64,000 bases of DNA from contig JAEYOQ010000011.1 in NCBI GenBank assembly GCA_023411555.1, positions 1 to 64,000 of the forward strand. The letters are read 5' to 3'. The position numbers and the translations under genes were made by a program. The notes under the pieces were generated by a model. That model saw only the letters and a list, made by a program, of their open reading frames with translations, had not been told where the DNA came from and searched no databases. Source of the stretch: Bacillota bacterium (lineage in GTDB: Bacteria > Bacillota > Clostridia > Lachnospirales > Lachnospiraceae). Numbering within the stretch: position 1 is the first letter of the stretch; every line of letters begins with the position of its first letter. This document shows positions 24,877 through 34,338 of the stretch, piece after piece.

Positions 24877-26181
24877 ATGGAAAAAAACATCTTAAAAAAC
24901 TTTGTTAAATATGTAAGCTTGAATATTCTTGGAATGATCGGTCTTTCATGCTATATTCTTGCGGACACTTTTTTTATTTCAAAGGCCTTGGGAGCAACGG
25001 GTATTGCAGCTCTTAATTTTTCTATATCCATTTATAGTATCATTCATGGTACTGGCTTGATGATTGGTATCGGAGGTTCTACAAGATACAGTATACTAAG
25101 GTCTCAAAATGATGATAAGAAAGCCAATGCAGTATATTCTACAAGCTTGATGCTGGGAATTCTTTTCGGGCTTTTCTTTTTAATCATCGGGGTATTTGGA
25201 TCGAAAGCCTTAGCGCTATTATTAGGAGCGGATATAACTACACTCCCTATGACAAGAACATACTTAACTACCATATTATGCTTTGCACCATTTTTTATTA
25301 TGAATAATGTCCTTCTAGCCTTTGTACGAAATGATAATAATCCTAAGCTATCAATGATAGCAATGTTGACTGGTAGCTTTTCGAATGTTATTCTAGATTA
25401 TATATTTATGTTTCCCCTTGGTATGGGGATGTTCGGAGCGGCTTTCGCAACCGGCTTAGCGCCGATTATCAGCATTGGCATATTGTCGATACATTTTATC
25501 AAAGGGAAGAATAATTTTAGCTTCATCAAAAATAGAATAAGCTGGTCATCTGTTAGAGATATTTTGAGTTTGGGTTTGTCTGCATTTATCACAGAGGTTT
25601 CTTCTGCTGTCGTTCTGATAGCCTTCAATCTGATAATTATTAATTTGAAAGGCAATTTAGGAGTCGCATCCTATGGAATCGTTGCTAATTTATCACTCGT
25701 AGGGATATCTATCTTTACTGGAATTGCCCAGGGGATACAGCCGCTTGTTAGTAAGGGGTATGGTATAGGCAATAAATTAGTATTAAAAAAAGTCATGAAG
25801 TACGCATTGATTACTTCAATCAGCATTGCGTTGCTAATCTATATCATTGTGTTCTATAATGCTGATTCTATTATTGGTATTTTTAATAGTGAGCAGAGTT
25901 TGGATATTGCAGAGCTAGCGAAAGCCGGACTTAGAATTTATTTTATCGGCTTCTTCTTTGCAGGTATAAATATAATTATAGCCATGTATTTAAGTGCGAC
26001 AGAGAGTGCCATAGATGCATTTATCTTATCGATTGCAAGAGGATGTATTGTTATTGTTCCTATGGTTATTGTACTAAGTATTATCCTAAAAATGACAGGT
26101 GTATGGTTGGCCTTTGTACTGACGGAAGGTGTTGTAACAATCATGGCAATCATGATAGCTAGTGCCAAGAAAAAGCGATAA
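24877..26181 (+). CDS. MATE family efflux transporter
   Basis: Protein of 434 aa with twelve predicted membrane helices, matching the length of MATE exporters. It starts with a family-like LKNFVKYVSLNILGMIGLSCYILADTFF; the motif D-T-F-F-I-S with A-L-G-A-T-G is typical. It uses a Na+ or H+ gradient to export cationic drugs or metabolites; the substrate cannot be predicted. It begins after TGGAGGAAA and has its own transcription unit, lying between a terminator and a small membrane protein. Confidence 0.9.
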   Translation: MEKNILKNFVKYVSLNILGMIGLSCYILADTFFISKALGATGIAALNFSISIYSIIHGTGLMIGIGGSTRYSILRSQNDDKKANAVYSTSLMLGILFGLFFLIIGVFGSKALALLLGADITTLPMTRTYLTTILCFAPFFIMNNVLLAFVRNDNNPKLSMIAMLTGSFSNVILDYIFMFPLGMGMFGAAFATGLAPIISIGILSIHFIKGKNNFSFIKNRISWSSVRDILSLGLSAFITEVSSAVVLIAFNLIIINLKGNLGVASYGIVANLSLVGISIFTGIAQGIQPLVSKGYGIGNKLVLKKVMKYALITSISIALLIYIIVFYNADSIIGIFNSEQSLDIAELAKAGLRIYFIGFFFAGINIIIAMYLSATESAIDAFILSIARGCIVIVPMVIVLSIILKMTGVWLAFVLTEGVVTIMAIMIASAKKKR

Positions 26182-26292
26182 TCCAATCGATGTAATGTTT
26201 TGCAGATATTTTTGTTATATTAATGAGGGTTACAGAAGGAAGAGAGGATTAATTTAATAAGCGAAGAGACAAATGACAAAGGAGAGAGAATA

Positions 26293-26490
26293 ATGAAGAA
26301 GCTTATATTAATAATCGCAATTGTTGCTATTGTAGGAAAATTTCTGCTTTATTCAGATGGATCTTTTATCCCTACTGGAGGGATTCTGGGTATTCTAGGT
26401 GGACCCTTACTGATTATATTAATAATACTTTGGCTCCTGAAGCCCAAAAAGCATAAAACAGGCATTGATGAGATCGATGACTATCTGTAA
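26293..26490 (+). CDS. Small two-helix membrane protein
   Basis: Protein of 65 aa after a strong ribosome site (AAAGGAGAGAG). It has two hydrophobic stretches (about 3-20 and 28-49) separated by a Gly/Pro-rich SDGSFIPTGGILG turn, and a short charged tail KPKKHKTGIDEIDDYL. I do not recognise a family. It lies 111 bp after the MATE gene with no terminator in between, so co-transcription with the transporter is possible. A clear terminator follows. Confidence 0.6.
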   Translation: MKKLILIIAIVAIVGKFLLYSDGSFIPTGGILGILGGPLLIILIILWLLKPKKHKTGIDEIDDYL

Positions 26491-26530
26491 AATCTTTTGA
26501 TGTAATCAACAAGTAAATTTTTATCCATAC

Positions 26531-26572
26531 AAACGCTTCCTACGTTCTCATGCAGGAAGTGTTTTTCTTTTT
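26531..26572 (+). terminator. Terminator after the small membrane protein
   Basis: AAACGCTTCCT (26531-26541) pairs with AGGAAGTGTTT (26554-26564, one G-T pair), followed by TTCTTTTTC. The following 390 bp up to the next gene hold a promoter and no supported ORF. Confidence 0.8.
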
Positions 26573-26772
26573 CTTCTGTTTTTCGTTATGTTAAATTAAT
26601 CAAATATTTCATGTGAAGTAATAAACAGCATTCTCAATTCCCCATGTATGACAGAATTGCAATAATATATATTTATGCAATTGTAAAAAAATGATGGATA
26701 GCTGTATCAACCAAAAATATGAAAGAAAATTAGAGGTGAAATCTAAAAATTTCATTAATCTTCTCAAATTGG

Positions 26773-26801
26773 TTGAAAAATAATACTTTATTTAGTATGA
26801 T
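26773..26801 (+). promoter_or_regulatory. Promoter of the DUF1538-PII operon
   Basis: TTGAAA (26773-26778), a 17-bp spacer, and TATGAT (26796-26801). It lies about 160 nt before the start codon. It is a near-consensus housekeeping promoter. Confidence 0.6.
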
Positions 26802-26962
26802 AAGTATGTATATGGCCTAAATGTAGAGCGTTTTGGCAAATAAGCTCAATCATATGTCAGTAAATCTGAAAGAGTTTGGGGAAAATGCCCAATACATTCG
26901 GTTTCTGTATATTGATAAATGATTAAGTTTATATATACAAAACTGAGAGATAGGAGAATGTA

Positions 26963-28636
26963 ATGAGTAAACTGAACTTAAAAGGCAAATTCACAATTAT
27001 TACCACCACATTGAAGGAAGTATTTATATCTTCACTACCTCTTGCAGCAATTATTATTATTGTTTGCGGATTTATTGCTCCTTTGGACAGTATGTCCGAG
27101 TATATAAAATTAATCGTTGGTTATGCCGGTGTGATTATTGGCCAGACCTTGTTCTTGAACGGATTAAATATTAGTATCCTCCCCATAGGAAAACTGGTAG
27201 GAGGATCGTTAATAAAACTAAAAAAACCGGCTTTTGTAATCTTTTTCGGTTTTCTTTTTGGTCTACTTGCTACCGTCGCTGAGCCTGCGTTAACTGTATT
27301 AGCAAAACAGACGAACATGATTATGCCAATCATTAATGAAACTGTATTTATATGGATTATGGGAATCGGAATTGGTGTTTTGGTAGGTTTTTCTCTTTTT
27401 CGAATCATGAAAAACCTAAATATCAAAATAGTTTTCGCAGTCCTCTACATTATTACTTTCATTACAATTTTATTAGTTCCTGATGAATTTGTTGCCTTAG
27501 CTTTTGATGGAAGCGGTGCTACCACAGGTGATATCTCGGTTCCCTTTATTCTTGCTCTGGGTATGGGCGTTTCCGTTACTTTATCTAAGCATAAAAGTAA
27601 CGATGATAGCTTTGGAATAATCGGACTGGCATCTGTAGGTCCCATTCTATCCTTAGCCATATATGGAATATTACTGAATGCCCGTTATCTCGGAGTTCTT
27701 CCCGCTGAACAGCCCTATGATCCAGGTACGATAGGAACCATAAGTGAGATAATTACCAGTAATCTATCTGGAGTAGTGATAGCACTTTTACCAGTAATTA
27801 TCGTATTTTTACCATTTCAATTCTTTCTGATTAAGCAACCAAAAAAGGAATTTATAAAGATCTTATTAGGAACCCTTGTGGTATTTATAGGTTTGCTAAT
27901 TTTTCTAGTAGGTATTGATTATGGATTTGCTTTTGCTGGAAAATACATAGGGGAGGTATTCTTAGATTCATCACGTCCTGAATGGTTTAAGTGGTTGCTT
28001 TTGATTGTGGGATATATTCTAGGTGCAGCGATTACCTTGTCTGAGCCTGCCGTTACGGTTCTTGGAGAGCAGCTGGAGGAGATAACCAACGGTCATATCA
28101 AAAAGTTGACTATTCGTATAACACTTGCCATAGGGATTGGCTTTGCTTCATTGCTTGCTATGGTTAAAATATTAACTGCAATTAATATTCTATGGTTTTT
28201 GATACCCCTTTATGCAGTTGCACTCATCATGATGATATTTACGCCAAATCTTTTTGTTGGGCTGGCATTTGACTCCGGTGGTGTATCCGGAGGAGCTTTA
28301 ACTTCAGCATTCTTAACACCGCTTACTCTTGGAGTAGCGCAAGCTGTGGCTGCCACATCCGGTCCCGGCGGTCAATCGATGTTAGTGAATGGCTTCGGAA
28401 TAATTGCATTTATTTCAGTAACCCCATTGATTGCTGTACAATTTTTAGGTATAGTGTATGATATAAGTATCAAGAAAGCAGATAAGATACTGGATGACGC
28501 TGAGATTAACGATTTGGAAGAGTTGGCATTACTTGCTGATGGAGTGGAAGAATGGAATAAGCATCATAAAGTGGAAGAAATTGCTGAGGACTTGGAGAGT
28601 GAGCAGTTTGATATAAATATAGGTAATACAGAGTAG
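26963..28636 (+). CDS. DUF1538 membrane protein with two homologous halves
   Basis: Protein of 557 aa, highly hydrophobic, about twelve or more helices. The two halves repeat the same signatures: ATVAEPALTVLAKQ (about 103) and ITLSEPAVTVLGEQ (about 357), then FVALAFDGSGATTGD (about 175) and FVGLAFDSGGVSGGA (about 430). Such internal duplication with conserved, partly charged re-entrant-like motifs is typical of ion or solute transporters. The family function is not established to my knowledge. Two PII-like proteins follow directly, indicating allosteric control of transport by a small ligand. The C-terminal 70 residues are acidic and cytoplasmic. The start has GAGATAGGAG upstream. Confidence 0.8.
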   Translation: MSKLNLKGKFTIITTTLKEVFISSLPLAAIIIIVCGFIAPLDSMSEYIKLIVGYAGVIIGQTLFLNGLNISILPIGKLVGGSLIKLKKPAFVIFFGFLFGLLATVAEPALTVLAKQTNMIMPIINETVFIWIMGIGIGVLVGFSLFRIMKNLNIKIVFAVLYIITFITILLVPDEFVALAFDGSGATTGDISVPFILALGMGVSVTLSKHKSNDDSFGIIGLASVGPILSLAIYGILLNARYLGVLPAEQPYDPGTIGTISEIITSNLSGVVIALLPVIIVFLPFQFFLIKQPKKEFIKILLGTLVVFIGLLIFLVGIDYGFAFAGKYIGEVFLDSSRPEWFKWLLLIVGYILGAAITLSEPAVTVLGEQLEEITNGHIKKLTIRITLAIGIGFASLLAMVKILTAINILWFLIPLYAVALIMMIFTPNLFVGLAFDSGGVSGGALTSAFLTPLTLGVAQAVAATSGPGGQSMLVNGFGIIAFISVTPLIAVQFLGIVYDISIKKADKILDDAEINDLEELALLADGVEEWNKHHKVEEIAEDLESEQFDINIGNTE

Positions 28637-28664
28637 AATATATATTTAGGAGGTAAATATAATC

Positions 28665-28979
28665 TTGACTGATTATAAATATGGCGTTGATTTTCTAACC
28701 CTAATATCTGGAAGAAAGCATAAAGAAGAAATTGTAAAATTACTTTTGCAGTCTGGTTGCCACCTTATTGATGTGGTCTATGCGAAAGGTTCGGTTCAAA
28801 CCGGATATTTTAAAGATATGCTTGGACTTATACCGGAGGAGAAGAAGGTTATGATAACCTGTATTGTCGCAGGTGATATATCCGGTAACGTGCTTGAGCA
28901 ATTAATTACTAAATTTGATTTTAACAAACCCAATACTGGAATTGCTTTCACAATTCCGGTTGATAAGTTGTCAGTATAA
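28665..28979 (+). CDS. PII-like regulatory protein, first copy
   Basis: Protein of 104 aa with a TTG start at 28665, 11 nt after AGGAGG; no better start is available. The ferredoxin-like fold pattern is visible: a first beta strand (FLTLISGR), a helix with EEIVKLLLQSGC, then VVYAKGS and a last strand GIAFTIPVDKL. The loop corresponding to the PII T-loop is short and there is no uridylylation tyrosine motif of GlnB type. It probably senses a nucleotide or other ligand and binds the DUF1538 transporter, as GlnK does AmtB. That partnership is inferred from the operon. Confidence 0.75.
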   Translation: MTDYKYGVDFLTLISGRKHKEEIVKLLLQSGCHLIDVVYAKGSVQTGYFKDMLGLIPEEKKVMITCIVAGDISGNVLEQLITKFDFNKPNTGIAFTIPVDKLSV

Positions 28980-28993
28980 TTTAGGAGGAAGAA

Positions 28994-29335
28994 ATGACCA
29001 ATTCAAATATGAAGGCTTTGTATATTATTGTTAATTCGGGATTTGCGGAACAAGTAGTTGATTTTATTCGTTCAAATGGTGCTTCTGGTGCGACTATTAT
29101 TAATGCGCGCGGTATCCATACGATACAAAAAGAGATCATGGGTATAAGTATTGATAAAGAGAAGGAAGTGGTATTGACTCTATGCAATAGCGAAACTGCT
29201 GATAAGATAATGGAGCTTACTAAGCAGAACACCTCCTTCAAAACGGAAGCCCATGGTATTTGCTTTACATTACCGGTATCGAAGGTTGTTGGTGTTGGTT
29301 CAGGACTACCAGAGGCTGTGGATACAAAGCGATAA
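28994..29335 (+). CDS. PII-like regulatory protein, second copy
   Basis: Protein of 113 aa, with AGGAGGAAGAA just before the start. It shares the PII pattern: MKALYIIVNSGFAEQVVDFI, a Gly-rich turn GASGATIINARG, and the C-terminal GICFTLPVSKVVGV. The GA.GATI.NARG segment is the most PII-like part of the pair. It is 14 bp after the first copy, from which it differs strongly, so a heteromeric trimer or two separate ligand sensors are both possible. A terminator ends the operon. Confidence 0.8.
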   Translation: MTNSNMKALYIIVNSGFAEQVVDFIRSNGASGATIINARGIHTIQKEIMGISIDKEKEVVLTLCNSETADKIMELTKQNTSFKTEAHGICFTLPVSKVVGVGSGLPEAVDTKR

Positions 29336-29350
29336 ACATAGAGACTTATG

Positions 29351-29378
29351 AGACGTTGGATTAAACCAACGTCTTTTT
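29351..29378 (+). terminator. Terminator of the DUF1538-PII operon
   Basis: A perfect 9-bp stem AGACGTTGG (29351-29359) / CCAACGTCT (29366-29374), followed by TTTT. Confidence 0.85.
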
Positions 29379-29407
29379 AATTCCTAGGAAAGTGCGTCCT
29401 TTGAATT

Positions 29408-29482
29408 AAAGGTTCTCCGTGTAAGTGAACAAAGTTCATTTTGGGATGACACACTCGCGCATATGGAATTTATCAGTGCATT
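29408..29482. repeat. Dispersed intergenic structured repeat, copy 2
   Basis: Partner of the copy at 6988-7062. The core GGGATGACACACTCGCGC is identical. The first hairpin is kept with different bases (AAGTGAAC/GTTCATTT here), a sign of structural constraint. The second hairpin is weaker. It lies between a terminator and the ABC transporter genes. Confidence 0.6.
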
Positions 29483-29610
29483 CCGAAGTGGGCAGAATAG
29501 TTTCTCTCGTTCTGAAATCAGAATATCCAGTCACTAAGATGTCACTTTCCTTTGCTAATATAGCAGTGTGGCTTATGTAAGCGATAAATTAGTAAGAAGG
29601 AGTAGTATCA

Positions 29611-30294
29611 ATGGAATTATTAAGATGTGAAGGTGTAAAGAAAGTATATGGTTCTGGTGAGAATCAGGTTGCAGCACTGAAAAACATTAACTTGACGGTG
29701 GAGAAAGGAGAGTTAGTAGCGATTGTAGGTGCTTCCGGTTCCGGCAAATCCACCTTGCTACATATTCTAGGTACGGTAGATACTCCAACGGAGGGAAGGG
29801 TGTACATCGACGGTACGGATATTTCTAAATTAAGTAAGACACAGGCCGCAGTATTTCGACGTAGAAAAGTAGGATTAATCTATCAGTATTATAATTTGAT
29901 TCCAACCTTAACCGTGAAAAAGAATATTCTTATGCCCCTGCTTTTAGAAAAACGCAAAGTAAATCAGGAGTATTTTGAAACTGTGGTAGGAACCTTGGGT
30001 ATCAGAGATAAACTAGATGCGTTGCCAAATCAGCTGTCTGGCGGTCAGCAACAACGTGTTGCAATCGCAAGATCGTTAATTTACCGTCCGAGTCTATTAC
30101 TGGCAGACGAGCCAACAGGTAATTTGGATCAGAAGAATTCCAAAGAAATCGTTGATCTTATGAAACTGTCAAATCGCAATTTGAACCAGACTATTTTACT
30201 GATTACTCATGATGAGAAGATTGCATTAGAAGCAGACCGTATCATTACCCTTGAAGATGGTTGCATTATCAAGGATCAGAAACGAGGTGTTTGA
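29611..30294 (+). CDS. ABC transporter ATP-binding protein (LolD/MacB type)
   Basis: Protein of 227 aa with Walker A GASGSGKST (about 42-50), signature LSGGQQQRVAIARSL, Walker B LLADEPTGNLD and the switch histidine in LITHDEK. This is the subfamily that works with FtsX-like permeases, either in lipoprotein or peptide handling or in antimicrobial peptide resistance. The next gene is its permease and starts 1 nt after the stop. The start has AGAAGGAG upstream. No two-component genes flank it, so a Bce-type role is not indicated. Confidence 0.92.
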   Translation: MELLRCEGVKKVYGSGENQVAALKNINLTVEKGELVAIVGASGSGKSTLLHILGTVDTPTEGRVYIDGTDISKLSKTQAAVFRRRKVGLIYQYYNLIPTLTVKKNILMPLLLEKRKVNQEYFETVVGTLGIRDKLDALPNQLSGGQQQRVAIARSLIYRPSLLLADEPTGNLDQKNSKEIVDLMKLSNRNLNQTILLITHDEKIALEADRIITLEDGCIIKDQKRGV

Positions 30295-30295
30295 T

Positions 30296-32494
30296 ATGTT
30301 GAAAGAATATTCTATGAGTTTTATTAAGAATAATAAAGCCTCCAGCATATCAATTATGATTGCAGCTCTTATTTCATCTATGTTCCTTTCCTTGATCTGT
30401 TGTCTCTTCTATAATATGTGGACGTATGATGTGAAACAAGTCATATATGAGGAAGGAGATTGGCAGGGGGCTTTGGTTGGCAAATTTGATGATGAGGATT
30501 TAACCATTATTAAAAACCACGCTAATGTGAATAATGTTATTGTAGATGATAAGTCCCTGGATGGAGTAATAGTAGTGAAGATATATTTTAGTAATCTAAG
30601 GCAGATTTATGATGATTTGCCCCAGATAGCACAGCATCTCGGTAGGGCACCTTCCGATATTATTTATCACGATGCTTTGTTATCCCAATACCTGATTTTT
30701 GATCCCGGGCAGGATCAGCATCCTTTATTACTGCGTTTTTATTTGCTTGTTCTGGGGATTACCAGCCTCTCCTTGATGATGATTATTCGAAATGCCTTCG
30801 AGTTCTCTATGGGGGCACGTATTCACCAGTTTGGGATATTATCCAGTGTAGGAGCAACACCGGGGCAGATTAGAATATGCCTTCTTCAGGAAGCAGCAAT
30901 TCTATGTATTCTTCCGATTTTTATCGGTAGTTTTATTGGAATTGGATTATGTTATGGATATCTGCAGTTTGCTGACACTATCGCACCGGATGTTCAGAGG
31001 ATGCAGGTTGTCTTCCAGTATCATATTGGGATATGGCTTATCACTATTCTGGTATCCTGTATCACAGTATTGTTATCTGTATGGTTTCCAGCAAGGAAGA
31101 TGAGTAAATTAACACCACTGGAGACTGTGTTTACCGTATCTGAGGAGCCGGTGACACGGAAGAAGCGTTCTCAGATTCTGTCAGCACTTTTTGGGATAGA
31201 AGGCGAGCTTGCAGGGATATCAATCAAAGCAAGAAAAAAGGCACTGAGAACTACTACAATGTCATTAACATTATCCTTTCTTGCATTTTCAATGTTCCTG
31301 TGCTTTATAACGCTTTCAACCATTAGCACAAAATATACTTACTTTGAAAGATATCAGAATACCTGGGACATCATGGCTGAGATTAAGGATACACCGATCA
31401 CTGATGTCGACGATATAAACCAGTTATCGAATATATCCAATATTGAAGATGCTGCACTTTATCAAATAGTCAAGCTTTATACCACTATCACAGAGGAGCA
31501 GATCAGCAATGAGCTGATGAAGCTAGGTGGTTTATTAGCCGTGGCAGGAGCGTCTGTACAAAAGAAGGAGGCTTCCTATCTTGTGAGCATGCCAATGGTT
31601 ATCATGGATGATGAAAGCTTTCAGGAATATTGCAAGCAGATAGGAGTTGAGGAGCAAAGCACTGGCGGAATATTAATCAACCAGATTTGGGATAGTATAA
31701 ACACTAATTTCCGCTATAGGGAATACGTTCCTTATATCAACGAAAATAGCCAGAATACAGTGGTTGTAAATAATCTGAAGCAGGAAATATTAGCGGAGGT
31801 GCCTATTATCGGCTACACAACCGTAGAACCCTTGCTCCGTGAGGAGTATGATGATTATGTATTGGTTCAAGTCCTTCCTCTGTCTGTTTGGGCGACAATT
31901 AGTGATAATATAGGTTTCAATACTGGTATAACAGATCAAAACACATATCTTAGGATATTAACAACCGATGAATCTATGATAGACGCTACAATGGATGAAG
32001 TAGAGAAAGCACTGGAAAGGAACTACAAGATAGAGATAGAAAACAGAGTCCAGCAGAAGAGTACAAGTATGAATATTATAAAAGGGTATAAAATTATCGT
32101 TGGAAGCCTCTGTATGATATTGGCTGTCATAGGAATATCCAATATCTTCTCTGTCTCCCTAGGATTTATACATCAAAGAAAGCGGGAATTTGCCAGATAT
32201 TCATCCATTGGTGTAACACCAGAGGGGATAAGAAAAATGTTAATAATTGAAGCAGCAACCATTGCCGGACGTCCATTGATCATTACATTACCGCTTACGA
32301 TTGCTTTCGTGATATATGCCACAAAGGCCAGCTATCTTAATCTGACGGAATTTACTTCTCAAGCGCCAATCCTGCCGATAACCTTGTTTATGCTGATGAT
32401 TATTATATTTGTTGGATTGGCCTACTATATCGGAGGAAGGAAAATATGTAGCTGCAGCTTAAGTGAAGTATTGAAGGATGATACCATGCTATAA
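30296..32494 (+). CDS. FtsX-like ABC transporter permease
   Basis: Protein of 732 aa from the ATG at 30296 (ACGAGGTG before it); the longer frame overlaps the ATPase gene and lacks a ribosome site. One helix lies near the N-terminus (about 19-40), three around 145-275, one around 325-345 and three at 595-715. The two permease blocks each show an FtsX pattern (FGILSSVGATPGQIR and FARYSSIGVTPEGIRKM), typical of the larger permeases in Firmicutes. A large extracellular domain (about 350-590) lies between. The substrate is unknown. A terminator of the GGACATGAGAG family follows. Confidence 0.88.
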   Translation: MLKEYSMSFIKNNKASSISIMIAALISSMFLSLICCLFYNMWTYDVKQVIYEEGDWQGALVGKFDDEDLTIIKNHANVNNVIVDDKSLDGVIVVKIYFSNLRQIYDDLPQIAQHLGRAPSDIIYHDALLSQYLIFDPGQDQHPLLLRFYLLVLGITSLSLMMIIRNAFEFSMGARIHQFGILSSVGATPGQIRICLLQEAAILCILPIFIGSFIGIGLCYGYLQFADTIAPDVQRMQVVFQYHIGIWLITILVSCITVLLSVWFPARKMSKLTPLETVFTVSEEPVTRKKRSQILSALFGIEGELAGISIKARKKALRTTTMSLTLSFLAFSMFLCFITLSTISTKYTYFERYQNTWDIMAEIKDTPITDVDDINQLSNISNIEDAALYQIVKLYTTITEEQISNELMKLGGLLAVAGASVQKKEASYLVSMPMVIMDDESFQEYCKQIGVEEQSTGGILINQIWDSINTNFRYREYVPYINENSQNTVVVNNLKQEILAEVPIIGYTTVEPLLREEYDDYVLVQVLPLSVWATISDNIGFNTGITDQNTYLRILTTDESMIDATMDEVEKALERNYKIEIENRVQQKSTSMNIIKGYKIIVGSLCMILAVIGISNIFSVSLGFIHQRKREFARYSSIGVTPEGIRKMLIIEAATIAGRPLIITLPLTIAFVIYATKASYLNLTEFTSQAPILPITLFMLMIIIFVGLAYYIGGRKICSCSLSEVLKDDTML

Positions 32495-32620
32495 TAAAAG
32501 TGTAGGGATCCCAATAACCACACCTAAAGGCGAAACCTTGTTCTTAGACTATAGAGGGAAGAAAAGAAAAGCATAACATGATTATAAGCTTTCGTGAGGA
32601 TAAAAGCATACAAAATTGAG

Positions 32621-32653
32621 GGACATGAGAGTGAAGCACTTTCATGTCCTTTC
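32621..32653 (+). terminator. Terminator of the GGACATGAGAG family, copy C
   Basis: GGACATGAGAGTG (32621-32633) pairs with CACTTTCATGTCC (32637-32649) with one mismatch and a loop of AAG, followed by TTTC. It resembles copies A and B from the chemosensory region 12-14 kb away. Confidence 0.7.
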
Positions 32654-32761
32654 ATTCGATTTATTATTCATCATTGATTAAGGATGAAAAAAGATCTATT
32701 ATATGACTAAAGATATTTTTGCAGTTATAGAAGGTAATAAGAAGTAAAGAGAGGGATATAT

Positions 32762-33460
32762 ATGAAAAAACGGCTAAAAATCATTCTAATTACGATGATA
32801 GCACTTATATTTTTATTGACTGGTGCATGTTATATCTATGTATCAGATTATTACAAAGCAGATGATGTGGCGAACGCATTGATGCAAGATGAAGCGGTAG
32901 TACTGGTGCAAGATAACCTCCTGATGCTAGCGCCTTCCGCACCCACCGACACAGCATTGATATTTTACCCAGGTGCCAAGGTAGAGTATTTTGCTTATTT
33001 GCCGATACTGGAAAAAATCACACAGACCAGTGGAATTAGCTGCATTCTTGTAAAAATGCCATTCAACATGGCTATCCTCGATGGGGATGCCGCAGACAAA
33101 ATCATGGATCAATTTCCTGACATTGAAAACTGGTATATAGGTGGTCATTCCATGGGTGGTGCCATGGCCAGTGACTATGCTTCAAAGCATCCAGACAAGG
33201 TTAAGGGATTGATTTTGCTAGGAGCATACATCTATGGCAATTATCCGGCAGCAAACACATTGACCGTCTATGGTTCCTTCAATACAAGCGTAGAAAAGAA
33301 GCTTGATTATACCGATAATATTGTCGTTATCGAAGGCGGGAACCATGCCCAGTTCGGTAATTATGGTAAGCAAAAGGGTGACCCGGACGCAACAATTTCA
33401 AGGGAAGAGCAACAGAACATCGCCGTAGCAGCAATCAATGATTTCCTCCGGTATCGGTAG
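32762..33460 (+). CDS. Membrane-anchored alpha/beta hydrolase
   Basis: Protein of 232 aa with an N-terminal membrane anchor (about 5-27) and an extracellular hydrolase domain. The nucleophile elbow is GGHSMGG with S130; the histidine is in GGNHAQFGNYG. The sequence PGAKVEYFAYLPI near the start of the domain gives the oxyanion region. The family (dienelactone-hydrolase-like) includes esterases and peptidases of unknown substrate. The start follows AGAGAGGG. It is convergent with the phosphatidylserine decarboxylase gene, the stops being one base apart. Confidence 0.85.
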   Translation: MKKRLKIILITMIALIFLLTGACYIYVSDYYKADDVANALMQDEAVVLVQDNLLMLAPSAPTDTALIFYPGAKVEYFAYLPILEKITQTSGISCILVKMPFNMAILDGDAADKIMDQFPDIENWYIGGHSMGGAMASDYASKHPDKVKGLILLGAYIYGNYPAANTLTVYGSFNTSVEKKLDYTDNIVVIEGGNHAQFGNYGKQKGDPDATISREEQQNIAVAAINDFLRYR

Positions 33461-33461
33461 G

Positions 33462-34328
33462 CTACACTGCTACATTACCTATTTTTTCTCCCATCTTAAC
33501 CACTGTTTCTATACCTCTTGCCGAATTATGCAAAATGTCTTTATCAATCGCTATTCTTCCTTTTTCAAGGCAAAGAATAATAGTAGATCCTCCAAACTCG
33601 AAGCGTCCTTTTTCCTCGCCTCGTCTTACCTTGGCTTCTTCATGATAGTTAGCGATCTTTCCGACCAACAAGGCGCCTACTTCCATAATTAGCACCTTTC
33701 CAAAATTGTCACTATGTAAAATGGTGTATTCTCTTGTATTTTCCTTATACACAGGAACCACATCATTGGCAATGGGATTTACTGTATGAAAAACACCTTT
33801 TATATGATAGTTCTTTGATTTTTTTCCATGATCAATATAGCAATATCTGTGATAATCATCCACGGTTAACCGAAATAAAAGTAGGGTTCCATCTTCATAA
33901 TGATCAGCCAGTTTCTTGTTTCTCAGTAAACTTCTTATATTATATGTAGTGTTTTTGATTATAAAATGAGAATCCTTATTGATAGGATATACGCTCAATT
34001 TACTATCACAAGGAGCAATCAAATGATTGGGAATAGGATCAATGATACGCTCGCCTTGATTTATTTTTCTTGTAAAGAAATCGTTGTAAGAGGTATATGT
34101 GCGATCCTCATATGCCTCCATATCAATCTTATATTTCTTGATAAACAGCGGTATCAATATTCTTGAACAGGAGCTGTTCAACACTACTCCCATAAGATTA
34201 GAGATCCATGGCCTTATCAATTGCTTCAGAAACATTCTCCCAAGCTTATTTTTATATAGAAATCTTAATATATTATTTTGAGCATCATTTTGCTTAATTA
34301 CATTGCCACTGCGATCCTTACATTTCAT
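33462..34328 (-). CDS. psd: Phosphatidylserine decarboxylase
   Basis: Protein of 288 aa that converts phosphatidylserine to phosphatidylethanolamine at the membrane. The self-cleavage site FGGST(I) is present near residue 255, so it should process into beta and pyruvoyl alpha chains. Other family marks are YTSYNDFFTRKI near the N-terminus, HLIAPCDSKLSVYPI, and VDDYHRYCYIDHG. It is the last gene of a leftward operon, 10 bp after pssA. The start follows AGGTGG. It is similar in size to clostridial Psd proteins. Confidence 0.93.
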   Translation of the reverse strand: MKCKDRSGNVIKQNDAQNNILRFLYKNKLGRMFLKQLIRPWISNLMGVVLNSSCSRILIPLFIKKYKIDMEAYEDRTYTSYNDFFTRKINQGERIIDPIPNHLIAPCDSKLSVYPINKDSHFIIKNTTYNIRSLLRNKKLADHYEDGTLLLFRLTVDDYHRYCYIDHGKKSKNYHIKGVFHTVNPIANDVVPVYKENTREYTILHSDNFGKVLIMEVGALLVGKIANYHEEAKVRRGEEKGRFEFGGSTIILCLEKGRIAIDKDILHNSARGIETVVKMGEKIGNVAV

Positions 34329-34338
34329 CGTTTACCAC

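Noticed and set aside
30251..30295. Upstream extension of the FtsX-like permease
   Set aside because: It overlaps the ATPase gene, lacks a ribosome site, and ACGAGGTG fits the start at 30296.
32709..32747. Small ORF of about 14 codons before the alpha/beta hydrolase
   Set aside because: Very short, no ribosome site and no similarity that I recognise.
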